From Linyphia triangularis (taxonomy: Eukaryota; Arthropoda; Arachnida; Araneae; Linyphiidae): a stretch of DNA of 64,000 nt. The notes under the pieces were generated by a model, which was not told the DNA's origin, did not search any database, and was given only the letters and a program-made list of their open reading frames with translations. Made by a program: the position numbers and the translations under genes. The stretch is taken from NCBI GenBank assembly GCA_963978545.1, contig OZ021726.1, forward strand, positions 51,071,959-51,135,958, in the 5' to 3' direction. This document shows positions 1 to 12,349 of the stretch, one piece after another. Positions within the stretch are counted from its first letter, which is position 1. Each line of letters begins with the position of its first letter.

Positions 1-2397
1 AAAAAAATCACAAAAACTGCAAATAGTTCTAATTTCAAATTTATTGCACATATGAATTTGAACAAACGAAATAATTAACAAAAAGAAAAGTAATGTTAAA
101 AAAAATGCGCGTTATTTTTTGAATTTATAAGTAATAATATCCATTCACTCTGCACACTTTTCTAAAATCTGTATTTCAGTAATAAAAATTTGTTCAAATT
201 AAGATTTGAGGTCATTATATATCACACATAATATGGTAAGTTGAGGACATTAACCCACCAAACAAACCATTAACACAATAAAATATTACTATATTTTTCT
301 GTGACGGTTAACATATGTAATAAACATAAAGCCAAAATTTCTTTTGAATTTACCTAGTGACACTTTTTTAAGTATAATGATAATTTTTCTTATATGGTAT
401 CTAAAAATTAATTAAAATGTCTTTTTTTACTAGGAAAGCTTTGAGTGTACCATATCAAACCCTCGTAAAGCTAGTACATACAAATAATATTTTTGTATTC
501 CAGAATATGGATTGTATATCATATTTTAACGTGACCACAAATCAATTTAATATTCTGTAAAGGGTATAAGACACAAGTTAAAATCAGAGATTAAATATGT
601 TATTTATAAACTCAATACTGCAGAGAGAAATACTAATTTGTTTGATGACTTTTGTTAAATCAAATTGTTTATCCATCGCGCACAAAAATGTCCTAAATTT
701 CCCTCGAAACAATACCTTCACTAATCTGTCAAACAAACTTTTGCACGTTATTCAGTTTTTGAAAATAGAATATCAAAAGTAAAATATTGGGATGAAAATT
801 AATCCATAGCGAAATATGGCTCATGAGACGTGGCTTGGCAATGTCATTTGGCAATATACTTTTAAATGTAGGTAGACTTCCATGTGAAATGTTACGTCCC
901 GTAATCTAATGGGATGTGATTTTATTAAAAATAGGTCAAGCGGGAATTTTCACATGCTGAGTGTTCCGTTTTCAAGAGCTGCAAAATTTCTGCAAACACT
1001 CAGGAAGTTCACGAATAGATTATTTTAAGCGTCAACTATTTCTTCACGTAGGATATTTTGTTGCAAGTTCGATTATCAGTAATTATTTTGCCAAGAAATC
1101 ATAAAAAAAAGTGTATGATAGTTAGATCCGGTACTTAATTTGATTAAAAAATTTGTTTTTAAAATATATTTGAAGTTTTACAATTTTTATATTAGATGAA
1201 TTGGTTAAAATGTGTATGACGTCACTAGTAACGAAAGAACTTATCGGATATCGGATAAATACATTCAAGCAGTAATCCAATGAGATCCCAACTAAGCATG
1301 CTTCAGATCCCTTTGTTAATATAGGGATAATTTTTTAGACATTTACTATTTACTTTTAAACCAATTATCAAAGTAATTTAAATTTGTTTATTTGAATCTA
1401 AGATGTTATGATGGTCAAAATTATTTCCCTTGAAGCCATCCATAATCATTTACTTTCTTGATTTTGTTTCAAAGTTTTCTGCCTGTAAGTTACGAAATTG
1501 AGGGTAGGGGCACTTATTTTCTATCAGTTAATTAGGTATTTTGCTAAAATCATATAATACGTTATGCATGTTATATATGCAGTAATCTCAAATGTATTTT
1601 TAGCTTTCATTTGTTACAAAACACGACTTTATTAAAGAAAGTTTTTAAACTTAAAAAAATGTGTAAGAATAAACAATAAGCGTATTTTTTCAATATTTTC
1701 TTATTATATTAATTTCGTAATAAACTAGCTGAGATACTTTTTTTTTTAAAATTTTGAATTAATACCCTTGTTATTTAACTTATTCCGAAATAACAGATAG
1801 ATGGACAGATACCGAAATGATTTTTATAAAGGTTTCGATTTTGATGTTGGAATACGGAATATAAAAGTATAAATTTGCTAACATTGTAATCGAAACTTAA
1901 TTTAATTTTATGTGCAGAGTCGTTAAAGTTTTAATGGCGGAAGTTTACTACTTACTTGAGGTGAACGTATACAGATAAATGGACCATTAAAAGAAACATT
2001 CAAACAAAAGTAAGATAGATAACACATTTCGTGTGCAATTCTAGGTATGAAATCAAATGAGCTATACAGATAGGGTCAAGATTGGAAGCTTTTTTTTTAA
2101 AAAATGACCAACTATTCACATAAAAAGGTCACTACAACTTTTAAATTATTGAAATATTACTTTCAATGTGAATTTGGTTATGAATCAGAAAGTTGAAAAT
2201 TGAAATGAAACACGCATTAAATTATAAGGTTTCTCATAATATTATTATGTATATATATATATATATTATACGCGATGAATGAAACCATTTAGTATTATTT
2301 ACATTTCTAAAAAAATATTTTTATATAATGTAGTATTTTAAGAGAAATATTGATTTTACTTGTGGGGGATGTTACTGTAACTGTCAGCATAGTTAAA
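1..2397. other. Unique A/T-rich DNA, no gene seen
   Basis: No supported gene. The only open frame above 60 codons (near 600-780) has no recognisable motif and A/T-driven composition, so I treat it as chance. A slightly G+C-richer patch lies at about 810-1070. A perfect TGACGTCA (CREB/ATF-type octamer) sits at 1217-1224 without any promoter context. A short AT run is at 2251-2267. Confidence 0.6.
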
Positions 2398-2428
2398 AAT
2401 AATAATAATAATAATAATAATAATAATT
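2398..2428. repeat. (AAT)n microsatellite
   Basis: About ten uninterrupted AAT units, seen directly in the sequence. A separate poly(G) run of 13 bases lies at 2810-2822. Confidence 0.95.
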
Positions 2429-2992
2429 AATGGAATTAATCCAACCTTTACCAAATCAATAAAAAAGAGGAAAACAAATAAGCTGTGATTTTATAATTGT
2501 AACGAAAATAAGGAGAAGAAAAAATTAATGAAACTGACGAGGATATAGAATACTCCGATAATGAAGATGTCAAATCCATTTAGGGTGGCTGCCAATGGTC
2601 TTAGTAAAATGAATTATAACATTCAGAAAGTGTAATAGTACCTGGACACACATTTGGCATGCATTAAAAGAAAATATAAATAATGATTTTTTTTTAAACT
2701 TTCACCGTGATCAGATTACAACACGTAAAATAACTTTCACCGCACATGGATGTCAACGAACAGCTGAAAGGAAATGGGAAATTGAAATTGGCGAAGTCAT
2801 GTGGGAGAAGGGGGGGGGGGGGACAGTGGCAAAGTGACGCAAGTGCCTCATTCTGCAACTCCTAACTATTCTCACTATGCTCCTTATCCCGTAATACATT
2901 AATACAATACGCAATTAAGAAGGATATCTTTCTGTTATTATATTTGAATGCACATGATGTCAGTCACAATGCACATTGACAGTACACCAACT

Positions 2993-3145
2993 CGCCATGC
3001 CAAATGATATAGTGGTTAGCGTGTTAGCTTCTAGACCACGAGGTAGCGGGTGCGAGTCCCGTGTAAGGCATGGGTGTTTGTAAATGTATGTTGGCTTGTT
3101 AAATGACGAATGTTTCGGAGCATTATAGCCCTCGTGTTGCTGACG
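2993..3145 (+). mobile_element. tRNA-derived SINE, family A (full head)
   Basis: A tRNA-like head carries an A-box-like run (tagtggttagcg, about 3010-3021) and a B-box-like run (gggtgcgagtccc, about 3049-3061), the internal RNA polymerase III promoter layout of tRNA-derived SINEs. A 7-bp inverted pair (ccatgcc / ggcatgg) brackets the head. The body runs on to at least 3139, because 3099-3139 reappears in reverse orientation at 12305-12345. The 3' limit is unclear; the unusually G+C-rich stretch to about 3320 may still belong to it. No cloverleaf with a sound D-stem could be drawn, so I do not call a functional tRNA. The overlapping reverse-strand open frames at 3031-3409 look like chance frames in this G+C-richer DNA. 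Confidence 0.6.
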
Positions 3146-3409
3146 GCGCCAGATAATTTGAAAACAACCAACTCACCGTGTCTGTGTTTTGAACGTAGTG
3201 CGAGTACTCTTCTGCAAATCCGGGTCTGAATCGCATTCCGAGGAGACAGATGCACATGAAGAAAAGAGTGTCCATAAAACTCCGCTTTCCCTTCCCTCCC
3301 CTGCTGCGGAGATCCATGCTTGACTCCTGAAACACATTGCAAAGTGGGGGAGAATGAATATGGAGGAAGCATTGAACAAAAAGATAATGGCATTGTTGAA
3401 GTATAACAT

Positions 3410-6400
3410 TATCTATAGACTATTATAGTTAAAAAATAGGTTTTTTTTTTTTATTTGACAAATTGGAATTATCACCTTTTCTTCTAATCCAACAATTTAA
3501 TACACATTTGACTAAAAGTTAATTAGGCAAATTATTATAAACATTTAAATTGACGTTTTATACACAAATAAAATAAAATAAATTGAATAAAGAATAAACA
3601 CGAATTACATATAAGTTGAGAACAAAAATAATATTTTTGAATTTTTTTGATTTTTCAAGAAAAAAGCTAAGAATTAAATTGAAAAATTATAGTTATTTAT
3701 GAAACTAGTTGCAAAAGAAATACTTTTTAAAAACGAGGGAAAATACTATTATAATTAGTGCATTAGCCCGAGTCTAATAATTTACCCATTTTGACAAAAT
3801 ATTTTCGCACGTGTTGCATTCAATATTTCTTATAATCTCGCATAAATATATTTTAATACGTATGCATGTATAATAATGTTGGCAACTCTAGTCAATGAAT
3901 CTCTTCTGAAAATATGTCATTTCTATACTAAGACCGTATAAAATTTGAGCTTGAGGCATGCGTTAAAGTATTTTATCGCACTAGTGCAATAAAGTTACTT
4001 TACCGCATTCCTCGCAATAAAATCTTACTTTCGTCAAGATTTCTTATAAAAGTTGAATATTTTGCACGTTAATACAAAAAAGAAAAATTTGTTCACCCAT
4101 TATTATATATAAACACACAAAGAGCTTTTAATTCTATCTCCTATAAGTATACTGGATTATCTTCTACAATCTGTAAACATCTTTTAAGTCCCAATAATAG
4201 TACCAAGGTATTGTGAATGAGCCATCATATCTCATCTTTTAAGTTCAAGCAATTTCAGTATTCAGTGATTTTGAAACCTCCAATTTAAATCCACCGATTA
4301 TACGAAAGCCTTCCCGTTAAATGCATCAGCGTATTACTCATCGCGCCCATTTGTCTCTCTGCCGGTAAAGACAGCACTCATCCTCTTCATCCATTTGACG
4401 ACTTACATCTCTTGTGACAAGATGTGCGACGTTGATTGGCTTTTGCTTGTGTCTGACGTTATCCTCCGAAGCGGAATGGATTAAGAGTGCTAAATGTTCG
4501 GGGAGCATGTGCTGTCGGTATTCATCAGCGAATGTTGGGGGAAAAAGAAGTTTTCGAGGGTTTCCGGAAGATGATGTTAAGCAGCTTTGCTACATTCGTG
4601 GAGTTGTTGCTTTAAAATTGAGGAAGAGGGTGACTTCGTAAGGTATCGAAAAGTATTTTATTTTACTCGAGTGGTAACTTTAAGATTTTTTTTTTTTTTG
4701 AAGGTGCAATATTAAAAGTTCACTCGGGAAAGAATAAATCTTAAGTTTCAAAAATGTAAAACGATGTGTAATTAAAAAAAGCACTAGAATAAAATAAAGA
4801 CCATGGAGAAGAATATGAAAACACTTTGTCTATTGTAAGATCTTAAATAATATTAATGCATTAAAGACGACTTTGAAATGGATAAACAGTCATTGTTTTT
4901 AACTTTAACCATGTTTATTTAGATCATTTAAGTTATATTTTGAATTTTTCGGAAAATTAGTTTTATGATTTTTAAAAAACACTAAGTAAAACCACAATTA
5001 CAATTTATTAGCAAAGAAAAAAATTAAAATTTCGATTGACAAGTTTTCTTTCCAACCGTCGTTAATGGATTAAAATTGTATACAACGTTTAAATTTAAAA
5101 TAATACTTAATATACTCTGCTTTGCTATACATATTTCGTCCATAGTTGTATGTTATCATTAAGTACTCAAATCTGCAGTTACACGTTCCTGGACGATATA
5201 TTTATTTTCACTTTCTACTGGGAAAATATAGCGTTTCTGCGTTATTTACTTTCAAGACATCTTTTATTTAAACATTTATATATGAGAAGCGCTTGTTGAG
5301 TATGCAGTGAATGAGATGTATCTTTGGTTGTTTTGTTTTTTTCTGTATAAATCATGCGATATAAGTATAGACTATACGACTAATAGAATTGGAAAAATTT
5401 TCTTAGATTTTTATTTGCTATATACATGATCGTATTATTAGTTATTGCATTTTTAGCTCAAAAGAAATATTATATTTTGAGTTTCCTTGCTTGATTTTAT
5501 TTTAGTTCTGTTTCACCAAGGAATTATTTTTGCTAGGTTTGAAATAGAAACTTAAATGCATTCGTTTTTTGAAGTAAGAATATGAAACTTTTTACTTTCG
5601 CCTGTCAGTTAGTAAAATGATCTCGTTGTCCCTCCGTATCAGTATGTTCTCATGAAGAGTAAAAATAAATTTAATTAAGTACGAGAAACGGAATAACGAT
5701 ACAGTGATTTTAATCGAGTGATTTAAGGAGAATGGAATGAATTCACAGTTGTGAAAGTGGATGGAGATTAAAATAGTTCATGTTATTAGCTCAAAAAAAT
5801 TAAATTTGCTAACTGTTTGCCTTTGATAAATAATGTAAGTTTGATTTGACGTAATAGATTATTTTAAGTTTATGACAGCAAAGTTATTTTAATGATTATT
5901 TTTTAAATAAAAAGTTTTTGCAACTGCTAGTATTAATAACTTGAATAATTTAGTTTAAAATGAAGTATAGTCTTTTAAGTTATATTCATTGAAGATTAAC
6001 AAGTTTAACCTGTTTTCAACAAACGAAATGGTTTCGTAGCATTTGAAAATTTTATTTTAATATTAGCTTGCACAAAGAAAAGAAAATGCATAATTGTATT
6101 GAGAAAAAAAAAGTTGCTAGCATTAAAGTAATAATGAAAATAATTACTTTAAAATTGAGTTTTGGCACACTTTACTTATTCATCTAACATAATAGTATGG
6201 CAAATTATTGAGTAGCCACTTAGATAAAAATGATAACATGTACTATCACTATAACTTTAGTAAAACATCCTTTTTAGTATATAAAAGTAATGTGCACTCT
6301 GAATTTTTGTTTAAATTAGTTTCCAGGATGGAAGTTTTTATGTGTAATATCATAAAGAGCATGAAATTTTTCCATTAAAATCACTGAAAGTATTTCTATA

Positions 6401-7060
6401 AAAATTTTGCAATCATGGTGACCATCTGGTTGAGTGCAGCAATTTTTACGAAAATGGATCCAAGAGTATTTCAGCGGGAAATTTATCGTAGCTTGAATTG
6501 TAACGCACTGAGAAATCTTTTCTTCACAATAGACTACCTAGCTAATATAACATGATAAATCATATTATTTCAACTGACAAAAGCTTACAGAAAAATAATG
6601 TTACCATACAAACTACATTATAATGGTACCGTATTTAATGCATTAAATTTGAAATGAAGTGCATGTGCTTATTTACCTAATTAGTGCATTGTTTTATAAA
6701 AAAAAATTCTCGAAGATTATATTGAGATTTCGCAAAATTCTTCAACAAAAGAAGATTCTAAAAAGAGAGAGAGAGAGAAAAAAAAAAAAAAAAAAAAAAA
6801 AAAAACTAAATTTTTTTTCCCGAGAACTTTGACGGCAACTTCAAAACAAAAGTAAAAATCATCGCGATAAATTTAGACAAAAAAGAATTCTGATGCTCAT
6901 TAAAATGACGGCTGAAATAAATTGTAAAATCTTATTGGTCAGTTGAATTAATTTTAAAGGAGGGAATATTAAATGTTACACGTGGAAAAAAAAAAGGGAA
7001 AAAAAAAAAGATTCCATTATTGATCTGGAATTAAACATAGATGTTCTCTCGCTTAAATTC
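3410..7060. other. A/T-rich DNA without supported genes
   Basis: Mostly unique A/T-rich sequence. A G+C-richer stretch at 4320-4640 has an open frame (4414-4641) with a hydrophobic start and several cysteines. It begins only with GTG, has no ATG in frame and no recognised domain, so it is not called as a gene. A (GA)7 run at 6764-6777 merges into poly(A) to 6805. Confidence 0.5.
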
Positions 7061-7320
7061 TAACAAGTTATGAATCCACTATAACCACACTTTCCCATTG
7101 ACGGTTGAAATTTCAAATCCTTAAATACTAAGCTGCTCTCGCTCTATTAGAAGAGGATTGAAATGACAATATTTACATCGCTCTCGCTTGACGGTGATGC
7201 GAGATTACACGAGCTTTAATTGCAGTGTCAATCCCGAAACATGATTACATGGCTTGGAATGGGGATGAAAGGGGCCAACCTCTCCATTAAGGAATACCGA
7301 AAATTATCCGGAATGAACAT
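7061..7320. other. G+C-richer unique segment
   Basis: About 260 bases with visibly higher G+C than the surroundings and several homeodomain-like cores (for example tttaattgc near 7217). It contains no repeat found elsewhere in the window and no convincing open frame. It could be a conserved non-coding element; comparison with related genomes would decide. Confidence 0.25.
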
Positions 7321-7645
7321 CGAATATATATATATATATTTCTACTACATCACATTGATTCAAGCTATAAGTATATCATGCTATAATCTCTTAGTAATCT
7401 CTATATTCCAGCATCAGAACGTATAATTTTGTATTCACTATTTGTAATCCATAAAAAAAATATTCATAAACACATATAAAATAAAGGGTGTACATAAATT
7501 AATATACTTTGGAGGGCTATAAAAAGAAAATGAAACTAAGTGCTACCTTGTTGTTCATTGGAAATCAACAAATAACAATTGAAAGTTTCCATTCAATGCC
7601 CATATGTATACATAGGGTAATAAAAGTATAATATTCGGTCAATTT

Positions 7646-7663
7646 TTGTTGTTGTTGTTGTTG
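7646..7663. repeat. (GTT)n microsatellite
   Basis: Six GTT units, read directly, just upstream of the Helitron-like insertion. Confidence 0.9.
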
Positions 7664-7714
7664 CATTTTTTCATTTTTTGGAACATCCTGATTTCAAAAA
7701 AGTGACATAGAAAA

Positions 7715-8327
7715 ATGTCTGTGTGTATGTGTGATCAGCATAACCCCCGAACAAATTAAACTACGATGTTCAAATTTGGTATCATGGTTGGTGGTGGCCA
7801 TGGCACCTATCATAAGGGTTTTCGTCAAAATAGCACGTGCACCTAAGGTAGCTGCCATTGAAAAAATCATGTTTTTCAATGATTGCTAAAAAACGGCTCT
7901 AACGATTTTGATAAAAAACGCTGTGGTAATAATGCCTATTAAGGTGTTCTAAACATCCCCACCTACTAAATTGTCCTAAAAATGCTTTAATGGTGTAAAA
8001 AGTTGATAAACGAATGCCTTCAACACAGAGTTCTCTTTCCTTGAGCATACCTCATCAACGATCGCTTTTTTTTTCTCCCCTCAGTTTCACTTATAATAAA
8101 GGATAATATAAGGATTATCGAAAAGTGTGTAGCCAAAATCACCATTTTTGTGGAGTTTTTTTTTTTCCACCCCCATACAAGAATTATAGGGAAAAAAATA
8201 TCGCCAAACTGGTCATTTTTTCTAGATGAATGATGAAAATATAAAAACTGTAAATGACACAAATCCACGTCAGTATTATAGTGCAATTCATGGGTGAATT
8301 GAATTGTGCGATGTTCCACACCTCTAG
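7715..8327 (+). mobile_element. Helitron-like insertion, copy 1 (3' end at 8327)
   Basis: The 3' terminus ends ccacacctctag, followed by T. The same terminus occurs at 42636 and 44541, each ending in CTAG and followed by T, as expected for Helitrons (CTRR 3' end, insertion between A and T). A weak stem-loop lies about 10 bases upstream of the end, and a perfect 7-bp hairpin (caattca / tgaattg) lies near 8283-8300. The 5' limit is uncertain; I place it near the tctgtgtgtatgtgtg run, which resembles low-complexity motifs in many arthropod elements. No Rep/helicase coding is present, so it would be non-autonomous. Confidence 0.45.
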
Positions 8328-8375
8328 TTTTTGTTCATTCGTTCAAATATAGGTTGTTTGTTTCATCGCTACCAA

Positions 8376-8517
8376 ATGATTTGGACGAACTTTAACACGC
8401 ACGTATATGAATCCTTTCAAAGTGTTACTCCAGACATGTTGAAAAGAATGCGGGATGAGTTATCGTACCACAACGATATCGTTTATGTTTTTGGAAGGGG
8501 CTCACATTGAACTCTAA
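8376..8517 (+). pseudogene. Transposase C-terminal remnant (Tc1/mariner-like)
   Basis: In one frame the sequence reads SFQSVTPDMLKRMRDELSY (about 8411-8467) and then HNDIVYVFG. The last residues, GAHIEL followed by TAA at 8515-8517, are in a different frame, so a frameshift lies near 8495. The VTPDML...RVW/MRDEL...R.D...GAHIE pattern is one I recall from the extreme C-terminus of arthropod mariner-like transposases; there the His-Ile-Glu tail is the last thing before the stop. No catalytic Asp residues remain, since the upstream coding region has been replaced by other sequence. The remnant lies in the expected place, immediately before the right terminal inverted repeat. It is non-functional. 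Confidence 0.55.
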
Positions 8518-8645
8518 TAACTGCTTTGAATTGAAATTAACAACTGTTATTTTTTTTTTATTTCCGATGAAGAATAAGATTGTTCTTTATTTTGATTTCT
8601 TTTAATAGCCCTGCAAAGTTGGGATATTTATTTACCTACACCCTG

Positions 8646-9426
8646 TGTTAAAACTAGCAATCGACGGATCGAAAAAATTAGTTTACGTTCTCCTATTATG
8701 GAACACAACATATTGAATAATTTTAAAATGTGTGTGTTGTTAATTTACTTTCACAGTGTGTGATTTTTTTTTTAAAATCACTTGAATTAAGTTGAAAGCG
8801 TAATTTTTAAAACGATTCTTAAAAACGATGCTGCCTAAATTTATTCCAAAACAAAACTTGAAATAAGACCAAGAATTTCTCTCAAAACTCTTCACTTTAA
8901 CTTTTATGCGTTGGCAGCTATTGTCAACAAGGATAAACTGAAATAACTTTGAGCTTTCCGATGAGAATGCTAATAACGTAACCTAGCAACGAAATCAAGA
9001 GTAAACGTGCATATTTCGTAAACTATTCAAGATACATGAATATATTCCTTATAAAGTTGTACATCACTTTTGGTAGGAAAATAATCGTTATTCACTTAAA
9101 TGTTTTAAAAAGAATGCGACCGTTTACAGAGTTTGACACTGTCTAAAGTGTCTAAGTAATGAACAATAAGTTCTAAGTAGACAAATATGTTGCTAAAATA
9201 TCCGGAACTCTATATTGATGATTAATCGCTTATTTCTGACTAGTTGGCAAACGTAAACAAACAAACGAGAGTTGCATTCAAAGTATTCATATGCCAAAAG
9301 TGTTTTATTGTATTAAAATGATGCTGCACTATTACTTTTTAATTATTTCCGCTCATGATTTTGCTTCTAGATGACGTTTTATGTTGTTACATTGGATCAA
9401 GCACTTAACATTTTGTATCGTCCTTC
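8646..9426. other. A/T-rich DNA, nothing supported
   Basis: I see no open frame, repeat copy or structured RNA in this stretch. Confidence 0.5.
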
Positions 9427-9676
9427 TGACTCACTTTTTAATGTACTATACCGACTTGTAATTCAGGAAATGCAAACTCCGGCTAAAGCCCTTTTCCACA
9501 TCAATAACTTGATACAATGCCATACGATATTGCCATAAAAGCTGTCCTTATATATGGTAGACACAGCTTTCATGCCAATAGGTGTCATTGTATAAAGTTA
9601 AGAAGTGGAAAAGGGTTTTAACAGGAATTCTGCATATGCTGAATTTCAAATCAGTAGGGCATTAAGGAGTGAGTCA
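9427..9676. mobile_element. Palindromic miniature element (decayed MITE)
   Basis: The two halves are imperfect inverted copies of each other. The left arm begins tgactcact (9427) and contains cccttttccac and gatacaatg. The right arm ends agtgagtca (9676) and contains the complements of those blocks. Arms are about 120 bp with almost no loop. No protein coding is present. No clear target-site duplication could be found, in line with an old insertion. Confidence 0.55.
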
Positions 9677-11788
9677 ATATTGCGTTAGACAACTTTATGA
9701 TACACAACATATAGAGTGAATTTAGTTTTAGTTGTTAGATTGGTGCCTATTTCTTCCACATTAGTGCTTAATAATGAGTCTTTCGACGTATTGATTAGTG
9801 ATTAATTTTAGATGAGGAGGTCTGAGATATCAGATGATAGTCAGATTATGAGCTCATAAAATATCCTCTCCCTCCTCAACTCCTCCACACAAACAAGAGG
9901 ATATGTGAATCTTACGAATTTAACATGATGCACCTGCTATTAGTCTACTCGCCAATGATAAGGCGCGAGTTGGATCGTTCCCACAACCACCTTCTGTTCT
10001 TGAAGCCTTAGCAAACTGGGACTCTGTGGGCTTTTCGTAATGAGTTAAGACGTATCGCTTCAAAACATGAAATCTTGCTTATTTAATAGGGCGTCAAGAA
10101 ACTTTTATTCAGTTCCAATTATAATGGATGCTAATAAAAAAGCAGTTTTAAAATAATAATCTATTTTGTAAAATATTTTTATTATAGAAATTTTTTTATG
10201 CACTTTTCATTAGAATCTATCGTTACAAACGTTATTTGAAGTTAAAGATGATCCCATGTTTGTTAAAGTAAGTTTAAAATATTTATTGATATCTGTTTTG
10301 CATTGAAGATATTCTATTCCTAGACAGGAACCTTTCGTTTATTTTTCTTTAATATTTTGATTTGAATTTTAACGGTCTGCTTGGAATTACGCATTCGTTG
10401 TTGGAATTGCTCTTCTGCATTATTGCTTCCTTCATTAAATTATGTGACGACTTATTAAATTATCTGATGAGAAAGAGGCGAAGAGATGAGAAAGAAGAAC
10501 AATTGCCTAAGTGAAGATATTCGAAAATATCATCCAATGCAGTGTTATTTCCGTCACTCGAATTGGTTTTAGTAGAAAAGTTCCTGAGGTATGTATCTAT
10601 ATTTTCTGAGAAAGCGATGTTTTAAATTCATTTACAAATTACCTTGTGGCAAAAAAGTTTGCAGGGAAAAAAAAAAAAAAAAACCCACTGCCGCAAAAAG
10701 GTGAATTTTAATTCTGTCTTCAACAGGAACTATCACAAACAGGAAACTACAAAATGACGTCCATTCTACCACTTAATTTTTTTTCCAAAACAATTAAAGC
10801 TTTATCTTTAATGTATAAGTCACTTTTAATGGTACAAAAAAAATTCGCTAAAATTCATTTAAAGTACTATTTTGTCTGATATTTTAAACAATCAGATAAC
10901 ACCGTTTTAATCTAAGACAAAAACATGGTCTGCACAGAATTGATGACTTTAAACAGTTATTTTAGTTCCTTTTTTTCGGTTCCGAACAAAATAATTTTTA
11001 AAGAAACATATGTCCTTTGCCCCACCTCTCAGTACGCCACTTCCCTTATCTATCAGACATCACATCCATTGCACACTGAATGAATAAGGATCGCGCGTAA
11101 TCTTAATTGATTGATTAACTCGGAATCGACTAATGGATTTGTTACGAGTATAACGTGGTCACGCCCTCTGGTCTCCAGACGCACGTAAAACCTCAACGGA
11201 ATTAATGCTTTTAGATAGACCATTAGATGTGAGTAGAACCTTTAACAAAACAAAGGTTGGAAAGGTGACGTTGGATTTTTAAATGGAGTGTGGAGATTCG
11301 GTTTGGTTTGAGATAACCATATCACAGCTTTCTTTTCTTGGAGACTGTGAAGATTCAATTTGATAAAAGGGAATGAGAGAAGCAGACAGAAAAGTCAACA
11401 CACCCTAAATATTTAAATTGGAGATAGTGATGTTAAGGTGAATCTAAATTTGGTTATCTTTTCAGATATTTGGAGCATTCGGCAGTAAAAAGTACAACTG
11501 TATTTGAAACAGACAAAATATGTAATATAATTTAAATTGAGAATTTCCTAGAAAGGATGACTGGATAGCGTAGGCCTCTACGTCAAAGCAAACGTTATCA
11601 AATTTCGGCCAGCATAAATCTAAAATCATCAGGCTGATTATATGTCGTAGTGCACCTCTGTGTGAGAAAAGTAGTAGCATAATAAATTCGTTTGTAAAAA
11701 AATGTCTAGATCCGTGCTTCGCTACTTCATAGGAATCGGAATGTTTCTTTTTTTTTTCTTTCTATCTCTTGTCTTTGTTGACATTTGT
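9677..11788. other. Mostly unique DNA with G+C-richer islands
   Basis: No supported gene. Poly(A) lies at 10667-10683. Two G+C-richer unique patches, about 9830-10060 and 11020-11250, carry clustered homeodomain-type cores (for example attgattgattaac near 11108) and may be conserved non-coding sequence. The open frame at 11462-11680 shows no motif. Confidence 0.4.
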
Positions 11789-11789
11789 A

Positions 11790-11948
11790 CCAAATTTTTA
11801 CGCTCAACGATCTATTTTTATGCACAATGACGGCTAATCAAACCGAGAACTACAGCTTAACGCGGATTCTGAACCAAAACTAACATCCATGTCTAACCCG
11901 AAATAAAAACCAGGCACCTTTGGCATGCCGGCTAGAGCACTAACTAAA
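11790..11948 (-). mobile_element. tRNA-derived SINE, family B, copy 1
   Basis: Reverse-strand copy of the SINE seen at 18.3, 35.5 and 51.5 kb. Conserved blocks, read on the + strand, are the tail tacgctcaacgatct, the body ctaatcaaaccg and aacatccatgtctaaccc, and the head ggcacctttggcatg. The B-box region is damaged (aaataaaaaccaggcac), so internal promoter activity is unlikely. Confidence 0.7.
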
Positions 11949-12304
11949 CAGTAATCAGGTTTTTACTTTATAGAGTAGTAAATACATTGAAGGTGGTGAC
12001 ATTGGGATATTCCATTTGGAATGTTTAACTGCTTTTAACCCTTTAAAATTAGTTAATCGATATCGGAATATATACCACAATGGCAAAAAATTGTTGACTA
12101 ATAAAGCTCAACACAGGCCCATATCGATGTGCACCGTTGTAGACTGGCCGTTGCTACGGATTTTGGCCAATCTCGTCAATGTTGGGTATGTGGTGACGTA
12201 ATGGGTTCGTTCACTTTTGTTTATGCGTCAACCATTTTTGCGAAGTGAAACTTTCGTTTGCAAACTAAAACCAAAATGTGTCAATTAAAATCCTTAACAA
12301 AAAG

Positions 12305-12345
12305 CACATGAGAGCTATAATGCGCCGAAACATTCGTCATTTGAC
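12305..12345 (-). mobile_element. SINE family A fragment
   Basis: The 41 bases match the reverse complement of 3099-3139 with only a few differences (shared block cgaaacattcgtcattt). Flanking sequence on either side does not match, so this is a body fragment without the tRNA-like head. Confidence 0.6.
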
Positions 12346-12349
12346 CCTT

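Larger units (their letters stand above)
7484..8645 (+). mobile_element. Decayed mariner-like element with long TIRs
   Basis: The left end (from aagggtgtacataaatt at 7484) and the reverse complement of the right end (cagggtgtaggtaaata, ending 8645) align as diverged terminal inverted repeats for about 110-140 bp. Both include the shared block agggctat. A TA precedes the left end; the right flank is TG, so the TA duplication is only half preserved. Just inside the right inverted repeat lies a transposase C-terminus remnant. A Helitron-like insertion ending at 8327 occupies much of the interior. The cagggtgt terminus and the Val-Thr-Pro-Asp-Met-Leu plus Gly-Ala-His-Ile-Glu-Leu motifs together suggest the IS630/Tc1/mariner superfamily. 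Confidence 0.6.

Noticed and set aside
3004..3080. Functional tRNA gene
   Set aside because: A- and B-box-like runs are present, but no sound D-stem or anticodon arm could be drawn, and part of the body is repeated elsewhere, so SINE is the better call.
3031..3409. Three overlapping minus-strand frames of 70-120 codons
   Set aside because: They overlap each other in different frames over and beside a tRNA-derived SINE and show no domain.
4414..4641. 75-codon frame with a hydrophobic start and four to five cysteines, toxin- or secreted-peptide-like at first glance
   Set aside because: It begins with GTG only, has no in-frame ATG, no recognisable cysteine framework and no splice context.
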